Shown here in pieces: positions 1-7,500 of a stretch of 13,826 nt of DNA. Origin of the DNA: CAJBIL01 sp044359525. GTDB lineage: Bacteria > Pseudomonadota > Gammaproteobacteria > Burkholderiales > Rhodocyclaceae. The notes beneath the pieces are model-generated. The model was not told the origin of the DNA. It saw nothing but the letters and a program-made list of their open reading frames with translations, and ran no database searches. Within the stretch, counting starts at the first letter, position 1. Each line of letters begins with the position of its first letter. Position numbers and translations under genes: made by a program. The stretch lies in contig JBIKLY010000089.1 in assembly GCA_044359525.1 (NCBI GenBank), forward strand, positions 1-13,826, written 5' to 3'.

Positions 1-2197
1 AAAGATCAAACCGGTCAAGGTTCATCACCTTGTTCCAGGCGGCTACAAAGTCATCCACGAACGCCTTTTGCGAATCGCTGCACGCATACACTTCGGCAAT
101 CGCCCTGAGCTGGCTGTTTGATCCGAAGACGAGATCGACGACCGTGCCCGTCCACCGCAAGGCATCCGTTGACCGGTCACGCCCCTCCAGCACACCATCC
201 ACGGCGGCTGACTTCCGCCACTTTGTGCGCATGTCGAGGAGATTGACGAAGAAGTCATTGCTCAGGGTCTCCGGGCGATGCGTAAACACGCCATGCCCGG
301 CCTGCGCCACATTTGCATTCAAGGCGCGCATGCCGCCGATCAACACGGTCATCTCGGGCGCGGTCAGCGTCATCAATTGCGCTTTATCGACCAGCAATTG
401 TGCGGCCGAACCTTCCAGTCCGTTGCGCAAATAATTGCGGAATCCGTCGGCGGCCGGCTCCAGCGGCGCGAAAGAATCCACATCGGTCTGCGCCTGCGAG
501 GCATCCATGCGCCCCGGCGAGAAAGGCACCTTGACCTCGTGACCAGCCTTCTTTGCAGCGGCCTCGATGGCGGCGCAGCCACCCAGAACAATCAGATCCG
601 CCAGAGAAACCTTCTTGCCGCCCGTCTGAGCGCTGTTGAAGTCTTTCTGGATCGCTTCCAGCTGCGCCAGCACCTTCGCAAGTTCAGCGGGCTCATTGAC
701 TGCCCAGTCCTTTTGCGGCGCGAGACGAATCCGCGCACCATTAGCGCCGCCTCGCTTGTCGCTACCGCGAAATGTGGCTGCCGATGCCCAGGCCGTATTA
801 ACAAGACGGGCGATGGAAATGCCGGAGGCGAGGATTTTGCCCTTGAGTGCGGCAATATCCTGATCATCGACCAATTTGTGATCAACAGCGGGTATGGGGT
901 CTTGCCAGATCAGCGCTTCTTTCGGCACCAGCGGACCAAGGTAGCGGGCGATCGGGCCCATGTCGCGGTGGGTCAGCTTGAACCAGGCACGGGCGAAGGC
1001 GTCGGCCAACGCCTGCGGGTCTGCCATGAAACGGCGTGAAATCTTCTCGTAGGCCGGGTCCATGCGCAGCGCCATATCCGCCGTGCTCATCATCGGTGCA
1101 TGGCGACGGGTCGGGTCGTGCGCATCGGGCACCGTGGTTGCAGCCGAGGCTTCCTTCGGCGTCCACTGCTGGGCACCGGCGGGGCTTTTGGTGAGCACCC
1201 ACTCATAGCCAAACAGATTTTCGAAGTAGCCGTTATCCCACTGGATCGGATTGTTCGTCCACGCGCCCTCAAGGCCGCTGGTGATTGTGTCGACGCCCTT
1301 GCCGCTGCCGAAGCCGTTATTCCAACCGAGGCCTTGTGCTTCGATGTCCGCCCCCTCAGGTTCGGCACCGACATATTTTCCCGGATCGGCCGCGCCGTGA
1401 CACTTGCCGAAAGTATGACCGCCGGCGACCAGCGCCACGGTTTCCTCATCGTTCATTGCCATGCGGGCAAAGGTCTCGCGAATATCCCTGGCCGAGGCCA
1501 CCGGGTCCGGCTTGCCATTGGGGCCTTCCGGATTTACGTAGATCAGCCCCATCTGCACCGCACCGAGCGGGTTTTCCAGCTGGCGATCGCCGCTGTAGCG
1601 CTGGTCGTCCAGCCATTTGCCTTCCGCGCCCCAGTAAATATCTTCCTCGGGCTCCCAGATATCCTCGCGCCCACCGGCGAAACCAAAGGTCTTGAAGCCC
1701 ATTGAATCGAGGGCGACGTTACCGGCGAGAATCATCAGGTCGGCCCAGGAGAGTTTTCGCCCGTATTTTTGCTTGATCGGCCAGAGCAGCCGGCGCGCCT
1801 TGTCGAGGTTGCCGTTGTCCGGCCAGCTGTTAAGCGGCGCAAAGCGTTGTGCGCCACAACCGGCACCGCCCCGTCCATCGGTCGTCCGGTAGGTGCCGGC
1901 GCTGTGCCAGGCCATACGAATGAAGAACGGGCCGTAGTGGCCGTAGTCGGCCGGCCACCAGTCCTGCGAATCAGTCATCAACGCATGCAGATCCTTGACC
2001 ACGGCATTCAGGTCGAGGCGCTTGAATTCTTCGGCATAGTTGAATGCGTTGCCCATCGGGTCGGACTTTGAAGAATGCTGGTGCAGAATATTGAGCTTCA
2101 GCTGATTCGGCCACCAGTCTGCGTTCGTTGGCGCGCCACCAGCCACAGCGTGCTTGCCTGCACCACCTGAAAACGGACACTTTGCTTCGTTCGACAT
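1..2197 (-). CDS. katG: Catalase-peroxidase KatG (lacks only the stop codon)
   Basis: Bifunctional heme enzyme that breaks down hydrogen peroxide by catalase and peroxidase activities, normally cytoplasmic. The reading frame runs 732 codons from ATG at 2195-2197 to the window edge. It ends in the family's usual C-terminus (MNLDRFDL), so probably only the stop codon is missing. Distal heme-pocket residues R94, W97 and H98 lie in RMAWHSAGTYR. Y220 (LIYVNPEG) and M246 complete, with W97, the Met-Tyr-Trp crosslink set of the family. Proximal heme ligand H261 lies in AGGHTFGK. Both the N-terminal catalytic half and the degenerate C-terminal half (AWASAATFRG, GGCAAIE) are present, and length matches the usual 720-740 aa. 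The start is supported by GGGAGA 6 nt upstream. Small deviations from the usual text, such as KCHG for KTHG, are probably neutral. It is transcribed away from a TerB-like gene, with a terminator between. Identification is very secure. Confidence 0.97.
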   Translation of the reverse strand, partial: MSNEAKCPFSGGAGKHAVAGGAPTNADWWPNQLKLNILHQHSSKSDPMGNAFNYAEEFKRLDLNAVVKDLHALMTDSQDWWPADYGHYGPFFIRMAWHSAGTYRTTDGRGGAGCGAQRFAPLNSWPDNGNLDKARRLLWPIKQKYGRKLSWADLMILAGNVALDSMGFKTFGFAGGREDIWEPEEDIYWGAEGKWLDDQRYSGDRQLENPLGAVQMGLIYVNPEGPNGKPDPVASARDIRETFARMAMNDEETVALVAGGHTFGKCHGAADPGKYVGAEPEGADIEAQGLGWNNGFGSGKGVDTITSGLEGAWTNNPIQWDNGYFENLFGYEWVLTKSPAGAQQWTPKEASAATTVPDAHDPTRRHAPMMSTADMALRMDPAYEKISRRFMADPQALADAFARAWFKLTHRDMGPIARYLGPLVPKEALIWQDPIPAVDHKLVDDQDIAALKGKILASGISIARLVNTAWASAATFRGSDKRGGANGARIRLAPQKDWAVNEPAELAKVLAQLEAIQKDFNSAQTGGKKVSLADLIVLGGCAAIEAAAKKAGHEVKVPFSPGRMDASQAQTDVDSFAPLEPAADGFRNYLRNGLEGSAAQLLVDKAQLMTLTAPEMTVLIGGMRALNANVAQAGHGVFTHRPETLSNDFFVNLLDMRTKWRKSAAVDGVLEGRDRSTDALRWTGTVVDLVFGSNSQLRAIAEVYACSDSQKAFVDDFVAAWNKVMNLDRFDL

Positions 2198-2259
2198 GAT
2201 TTTCTCCCGAGGTTGTTTTGAAGTAGTTGCCGATTTGAGTATGCAATATGGGCGTCGAT

Positions 2260-2274
2260 CAGTCTAATTGACTG
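2260..2274. promoter_or_regulatory. Short dyad upstream of katG, candidate operator
   Basis: CAGTC-TAATT-GACTG is a perfect 5-bp inverted repeat with a 5-bp spacer, 63 bp upstream of the katG start. It lies where the katG promoter should be. A weak -10-like CATACT can be read on the minus strand closer to the gene, but no convincing -35 goes with it. The dyad could bind a regulator of katG such as OxyR or another LysR protein. It does not match the four-part ATAG/CTAT OxyR consensus, so the assignment is speculative. The rest of 2198-2373 shows no gene. Confidence 0.25.
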
Positions 2275-2373
2275 TTGCAATCGAGCCGATAGCGCTTGAC
2301 CATCGTCAGTCCTGAAACCGGAGCGCACAAAGATCATCGACCGGAATGCCGATCAGCAGCTTGAACGGTAAGA

Positions 2374-2410
2374 AATGAAAAAAACAGCCGGTATCGCTAC
2401 CGGCTGTTTT
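2374..2410 (-). terminator. Rho-independent terminator after the TerB-like gene
   Basis: A perfect 13-bp stem (AAAACAGCCGGTA at 2381-2393 pairing with 2398-2410) has a 4-nt loop. Read on the minus strand the GC-rich stem is followed by a run of seven T. It begins 2 nt after the stop codon of the TerB-like gene at 2413. It should end that transcript before katG. Read on the plus strand only four T follow the stem, so termination in that direction would be weaker. Confidence 0.93.
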
Positions 2411-2412
2411 AC

Positions 2413-2874
2413 TCAGGCGGCTCTGAAGCGCTTCACCTGCGGCGGCCAGCGGCGACTGCGCAGTGCTGGGCCGTGCGACACTTCATAAAGATCAACCTCC
2501 CACAACTTCATTGCTTTAGAGACCAGCACTGCCTCATTCCCGGCCAGTCGGCCATCAGCATTGACGATATCCAGCATGGCACGCAGCAATTTTTTCTGCA
2601 GCAACGGGCTACGGATTTCGCCAAGCAGCAGTGCCGTCGCATCCTGATCAAGCTCAAGCTGCCCCGATGGCATCCGATTTGCATAGGTCAGCATATCTTC
2701 AGCGAATTCATGCACTACCTTGTCGAAGCCAGACTGATCGAGACCAAGGCGGCTGACGATCTCGTACCGCTCGAGGGATTCGATTTCGCTCAAATCAATG
2801 GCACCATCGGCCAGCAAGGCGAGGGCAACGATACGAGCCATGGCTTGGGGGCTATCTGAGGGGTAGTTGCGCAT
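2413..2874 (-). CDS. TerB-like (tellurite-resistance TerB family) small protein
   Basis: A 153-aa protein without signal peptide or membrane segment, mostly helical by appearance. It carries two similar acidic motifs, LADGAIDLSE at residues 21-30 and NADGRLAGNE at 105-114. This is the internally repeated ADG...E pattern of TerB/TerB-like domains, thought to bind metal ions. The C-terminal 25 residues are basic and rich in R, K and P (RSRRWPPQVKRFRAA) and lie outside the domain. The start is well supported: AGGAG at 2882-2886 lies 7 nt upstream of ATG. No other ter genes are visible, so the real function is unknown; TerB-like domains also occur in general stress and membrane-associated proteins. 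A strong terminator follows the stop, so it appears to be transcribed alone. Family assignment is by motif recognition only. Confidence 0.8.
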   Translation of the reverse strand: MRNYPSDSPQAMARIVALALLADGAIDLSEIESLERYEIVSRLGLDQSGFDKVVHEFAEDMLTYANRMPSGQLELDQDATALLLGEIRSPLLQKKLLRAMLDIVNADGRLAGNEAVLVSKAMKLWEVDLYEVSHGPALRSRRWPPQVKRFRAA

Positions 2875-2911
2875 GATGAATCTCCTAAAGAAAGCGGTTC
2901 GAATGATTTTG

Positions 2912-2948
2912 GTTGTCCCGCTATTTACTGCTTTGCTTTCGGGACAAC
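2912..2948. repeat. 9-bp perfect inverted repeat in the divergent intergenic region
   Basis: GTTGTCCCG at 2912-2920 and CGGGACAAC at 2940-2948 are exact inverted copies separated by 19 nt. They lie 38 bp upstream of the TerB-like start and 70 bp upstream of the LysR start. The half-site centres are 28 bp apart, close to but not exactly three helical turns. This could be a paired operator, or a hairpin in the 5' leader of the TerB-like mRNA. Neither role is proven. Confidence 0.6.
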
Positions 2949-2965
2949 GCCACTATCACCGTCGC

Positions 2966-3003
2966 TTGATATAAAATCCAATTAAACAAATTGATATTAA
3001 TCA
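2966..3003. promoter_or_regulatory. AT-rich control region upstream of the LysR gene with TTGATAT direct repeats
   Basis: A strongly AT-rich block in otherwise GC-rich DNA. TTGATAT occurs at 2966-2972 and again at 2991-2997, 25 bp apart. The second copy is part of the imperfect dyad TGATATTAATCA (2992-3003). LysR-type regulators commonly bind AT-rich dyads upstream of their own gene and the divergent gene, so this is a reasonable autoregulatory site. TTGATA at 2966 resembles a -35, but no well-spaced -10 accompanies it, so I do not call a promoter. Confidence 0.35.
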
Positions 3004-3018
3004 TTTGCCTGAGCTTAT

Positions 3019-3975
3019 ATGCCAAGACGCCGAATCACCTTCCGCCAGCTTGAAACCTTTGCCGCCGTGGCGCGTCTGCAAAGCTTTACCAAGGCCGCCG
3101 AAGCGCTGCACCTGACGCAGCCTGCGGTGTCCATCCAGATCCGGCAGATTGTCGAGACGATCGGCCTGCCGCTGTTTGAGCAAACCGGGCGGGAAATTGC
3201 GCTGACCGCAGCCGGCGAAGAATTGTTATCCACCACGCGCAATCTGGACGACGCGTGGAACCGCTTCGAATCGGCGATTGATGCGCTTAAAGGAATGAAA
3301 CGCGGCAAACTGCGCGTTGCCCTGGTCACCACGGCCAAATATTTTCTGCCGCGCATGTTGGGCGCCTTCTGCCAGCGATATCCGGAGATCGATATCGAGC
3401 TGGAAATCGCCAACCGGGCGAAGATCGTCGAACGCCTGCGCAGCAATCAGGACGACCTGTATGTGATGTCCTACCCGCCAGGTGATCTGGATATCGTCAG
3501 CCACACCTTTCTCGACAATGAGTACGTGGTGCTGGCGCCGGCCGCGCATTGGGGTGTCGGTAAAAAACTGGTTCTGCAGGATCTGGCAGACGAACCTTTC
3601 CTGCTGCGCGAAAACGGCTCGGGCTCCCGCCACGTGGTTGATCAGCATATGCAGCATTGCGGGGTTCAACTGAAGGTACGCCTGTCACTGGCCAGCAATG
3701 AAGCGATCCGCGAGCTGGTGGCCAGCGGCATGGGGCTGTCGATACTGTCGCGCCACGCCCTCGGCGACAATCTCAAACGAGAGGGGCTGACCATACTGGC
3801 GGTTGAGGGCTTCCCGCTGACCCAGCCGTGGAGCGTCGTGCACCTGCGCAGCAAGATACTCTCGCTGCCGGCCCAGGCCTTTCTCTTTGAGTTACTGCAA
3901 ACCGGTCTACCGTTCGCGCCTGCTAACGCGGCACGGCCCGCCCGGCAAGACAGTCAGGACACACCCCGTAAATGA
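3019..3975 (+). CDS. LysR-family transcriptional regulator, CbbR/CmpR-like
   Basis: A 318-aa cytoplasmic DNA-binding regulator. Residues about 5-64 form the LysR winged helix-turn-helix (FRQLETFAAVARLQSFTKAA, LTQPAVSIQI, LFEQTG). Residues about 90-300 form the substrate-binding-like effector domain. The text TTAKYFLPRMLGAFCQRYP followed by IANRAKIVERL resembles CbbR, CmpR and related regulators of carbon-fixation genes, but no such genes are nearby, so the inducer cannot be named. It has only two cysteines (in GAFCQRYP and QHCGVQ) and lacks the redox cysteine pair of OxyR, so it is not a standard OxyR despite nearby katG. It is divergent from the TerB-like gene across 144 bp, the classical layout for a LysR gene and its target. 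The start has only a weak ribosome-binding site (TGAG 5 nt upstream), but it matches the family N-terminus. Its last 53 bp overlap the convergent gene that ends at 3923. Confidence 0.9.
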   Translation: MPRRRITFRQLETFAAVARLQSFTKAAEALHLTQPAVSIQIRQIVETIGLPLFEQTGREIALTAAGEELLSTTRNLDDAWNRFESAIDALKGMKRGKLRVALVTTAKYFLPRMLGAFCQRYPEIDIELEIANRAKIVERLRSNQDDLYVMSYPPGDLDIVSHTFLDNEYVVLAPAAHWGVGKKLVLQDLADEPFLLRENGSGSRHVVDQHMQHCGVQLKVRLSLASNEAIRELVASGMGLSILSRHALGDNLKREGLTILAVEGFPLTQPWSVVHLRSKILSLPAQAFLFELLQTGLPFAPANAARPARQDSQDTPRK

Positions 3976-4546
3976 CTTTTATGCCGTGCGCGCCGGCCGG
4001 TAGACGAGCGGCGTCAATTGCCGCGTCAAGCTCGCTCCAGACATCCTGAACCTTGACCCGGTTACAGATACTGCAACGCTTGACAAAGCTGTTGCCGGCG
4101 CCCGCCGGTGCAGCAGACACCGGCATCGGGTGAGCAATCGGCTCGCTGCGCAGCTCACGGTGAGTCACTTCGACCGCGCCCTGCGCACCAGGCAGCACGG
4201 TCATTTCCATGAAACGCTTTAATGTCGGCGAATCGCAGCGATACGGCCGGAGTATCGGGCGCTGCAGGGTGCGCGCCGACATGATCATGGTGTTCACAAA
4301 CATGCGGGTAACATCGCCGTGAATGAACTGGTCAAGCTTGCAACCGATGATCTTGCTGGCCAGCAGGCTTTCCCCGTCATTTTCCCGGGCGAACGCATCC
4401 CAGTTACCACCCACGGCGACAATGTTGTCGGCCTTGTCCAGGGTATAGCTCAAAGCTTCAGACCGGTCATCCGTCCCGGTGGACGAGGGCGCTTCGGGTA
4501 GTTGCACCGGGTCCGGCTTGTTGCTCAGATCCGGCGGATTCGACAT
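3923..4546 (-). CDS. Unrecognised 207-aa protein: PAS-like region plus a CxxC...CxxC tail
   Basis: I do not recognise a named family. Residues about 30-130 (YTLDKADNIVAVGGNWDAFA, then DQFIHGDVTRMFVNTMI, PYRCDSP and FMEMTVLPGAQGAVEVTH) read like a PAS-type sensor fold, where a strand pair is followed by a 'what is present in the input' helix. After a linker rich in A, P and G, the C-terminus has CSIC (C158, C161) and CPDC (C196, C199), a spacing suited to a zinc-ribbon-like site. No signal peptide or membrane segment is seen. The start lies 5 nt after the stop of the large signalling gene, with AGGAAG about 10 nt upstream, inside that gene. Translation is therefore probably coupled and the two proteins should act together, perhaps as sensor or adaptor for c-di-GMP or methylation signalling (inference). 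Its 3' end overlaps the LysR gene on the other strand. Confidence 0.85.
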   Translation of the reverse strand: MSNPPDLSNKPDPVQLPEAPSSTGTDDRSEALSYTLDKADNIVAVGGNWDAFARENDGESLLASKIIGCKLDQFIHGDVTRMFVNTMIMSARTLQRPILRPYRCDSPTLKRFMEMTVLPGAQGAVEVTHRELRSEPIAHPMPVSAAPAGAGNSFVKRCSICNRVKVQDVWSELDAAIDAARLPAGAHGIKVIYGVCPDCLAGRAVPR

Positions 4547-4551
4547 GGCAG

Positions 4552-7500
4552 CTATTCTTCCTGCCGGTACATCAACCAGTCGGCAAAGCGGTCTGCCGAC
4601 ATCGGGCGGGCAAAAAGGTAACCCTGCCCCTGGGCGCAGCCAAGCTGCTTCAATTCATAGTGTTGCTGGCTGGTTTCAACCCCTTCGGCCACTACCGACA
4701 TGCCTAGATGATTGGCAAGGGCGATCACGGCAGCGGAAATCGCCCGGTCGTCGGCGTCACTGGCAATCCCGTCAACAAAACTCCGGTCGATCTTCAGTTC
4801 ATGAATGGGGAAGCGCTTGAGGTAGGACAGCGAACTGAAGCCGGTCCCGAAGTCGTCGATGCTGATGTGCAGGCCGGCGCTGACCAGTTCTTCAAGCATG
4901 CGCTGAGCACGCTCGGTATCGATCAGCACGCCCTCGGTGATCTCGATACAGAGCCGCTGCGGCGCCACGCCATGGCTGGCAATGATGCGTACGATGTCGG
5001 CCACCATGTCGGACTTGCGGAAATGCCGTGCAGAAATATTCACACTGACCCTGAACGCGGGCAGTCCGGCCGCATCCCAGGCGATGATTTGCCGGCAGGC
5101 TTCGGCCATCACCCATTCGTCGATCAGGATGATCAGGTGGCTTTCCTCAGCCACCGGAATGAACACCGCCGGCGAGATACTTTCACCGTCGCGGCGCCAG
5201 CGGGCGAGCGCCTCAACCCCAAGGACCGCCTTGCTGACAAGATCGACCTGCGGCTGGAATTCAAGGCGCAGGTCAGCATTAGCCAAGGCGTGGCGCAAGC
5301 CAGTTTCCATGCCGAGGCGCTGGCGGGCATGCTCCGCGAGCTCAGCAGTAAAAAACTGGAAAGCATTTTTCCCCTGATCCTTGGCGCGATACATGGCTGC
5401 ATCGGCATTGCGCATCAAGCCGGCCGTGTCATTGGCGTCTTCCGGGAACATGCTGATCCCGATACTGGCGCTGACCACCACCTCATGCTCACCCAACAGA
5501 TAGTGGGCGGACAGGGTTTTTATCATCCGCTCGGCCGTTCTCGCCGCCTCCATGCGCTCGCACGCGACGAGCAGAACAACAAACTCGTCGCCCCCGAGGC
5601 GCGCCACGGTGTCTTCTTCGCGGACACACTCGGTCAGCCGCGCTGCCGCCTGCTTGAGCAACTGATCGCCGGTATCGTGCCCCAGCGTATCGTTGATCAC
5701 CTTGAAATTGTCGAGATCAAGAAAGAGCACTGAAAGATTCTCGCGGGAGCGTGAAGCGCGAGCCAGCGCGACGGTCAGCCGGTCATTGAACAGGGCGCGG
5801 TTGGGCAGCGCGGTCAGGTCATCATGGGTCGCGAGGAACTCGACGCGCTGTTGCGATTCGCGAACCAGCGTGATGTCGCTAAACATCGATACATAGTTGA
5901 CCACCTTGTCCTGCTGATCCTTCACCGTGTTGATCGAGCGCCGTTCCAGAAACAGTTCGCCATTTTTCCTGCGGGTCCATATTTCCCCCTGCCACCAGCC
6001 CTGGGTCTCAACCTCGTGCCACACGTTCTCATAAAACTCCGGCGGGGTTTTGTCTGAATTGAGTAAATCCGAGGTCTTGCCAACCACCTCCTCGCGGGCA
6101 TAGCCGGTGATGCTTAAAAAGGCGTCGTTGATGGTCAGGATGCGATGATCAATGTCGGTAACCATGACGCCCTCAGCGGCACGATCGAAAACACGCGCCG
6201 CCAGCCGGAGTTGCTCCTCGACCATTTTCCGTTCAGTGATATCGGTGGCCTGGAAGCAGACACCGGTAATCGCGCTATCGTCGTCAAACAAGGGGAAGCG
6301 CACGACCAGAAAATGCCGCTCTTCTCCGTCCTGGCGGAAGGTCTCTTCACGCGAGATATCCTTGCGCAAGCGCATGGCCTCAAGCTCGCCTTCGCGAAAG
6401 AGGTCAGACAGCTCGGGCGGAAAGATATGAAAATCCGTCTTGCCGATAACCTGGCCGGGGGCAAAGCCAAAACTTCGCTCAAACTTAGGGTTGGCAAACT
6501 GGTAACGCCCGGAAGCATCCTTCACGGCCATCAGGGAAACCGAGTTGTTCATCACCGCAAGCAGCCGCTCCTGCGTTTCGCGCGCGCCTCTTTCTGTTTC
6601 GTAAAATACGGTGTTATCGGCAAAGAGCAGGATTGCGCCAGCAACCCGGTTCTGCTCGCGCAATAACGGCGAGATGTGCAAGGCATAATGCCGCTTGTTG
6701 GCATTGACGATCTGGCGATCCATCGGGGTCTGGCTGTCGATGACCTTCTGGATATCGTCGACGAGATCCGGCATTTCACTGGGCAGCGGCAGATTGCGGA
6801 TATTGCGGCCGACCTGGGGCACACCCAGCTTGAACAGGTGTATGGCGGCACGGTTATAACGCAACAGCCCGAGATTGCCGTCAAGCACCAGTAGCGGATA
6901 ATCAACGCTGTTCTGGATGCTTTCCAGATCAACGTTGAGTTCCATCATTTCGGTGGTCTTGATCTGCAATTCCTCGTTGACTGTGGCGAGCTCTTCGTTG
7001 GTCGATTGCAGCTCTTCATTCGAGGCCTCCAGCTCCTCATTCGAGGCCTGCATTTCCTCGTTTGATGCCTGAATTTCCTCGTTCAGCGCCTGCATTTCCT
7101 CATTTGAGGTTTCCAGCTCTTCAACCAGGGTCTGCAAGTGCTCGCGCGTCGCCGCCAGCTCGTCTTCCAGCTCCCGGTCGGTAATCGTGCCGTTGTCATC
7201 GCTACCCGCCTTCACCCCGGCCGGCGCAATCCACTCGATGCAGACCATGAACAGGGCATCCTGCCCGGCATCGGGGATCGGGTGGATGGAAATACGCACG
7301 CCACGCTGCGGATCGACCGCCTTGATGTGGCGCGGCCGGCCATACGCGACCAGATGCTTGACTTGCGCCTGCCGCAACAGCACCTGAATTTCGGTGCGAA
7401 ACTCCCGCCGGATCAGCGAAATCAGATCAAACGCCGGCCGCCCGGGCGCGATGTTCAGGAAACGGCTGGCGTCACCATGAATATGCCGGATTTCAAACTT

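Noticed and set aside
278..1039. Plus-strand open frame of 253 codons opposite katG
   Set aside because: katG is continuous on the minus strand through here with conserved residues in frame; this is its shadow.
1..2197. Possible broken katG, because several short minus-strand frames cover the region
   Set aside because: Checked at W97, Y220, H261, the AWASA segment and the C-terminus: all lie in one frame. The gene is intact and merely runs to the window edge.
3019..3975. LysR gene as oxyR, given nearby katG
   Set aside because: It lacks the conserved redox cysteine pair and surrounding motif of OxyR; its effector domain is more like CbbR/CmpR.
4708..5733. Plus-strand open frame of 341 codons opposite GGDEF-EAL
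   Set aside because: Shadow of the intact GGDEF-EAL coding frame, no family resemblance.
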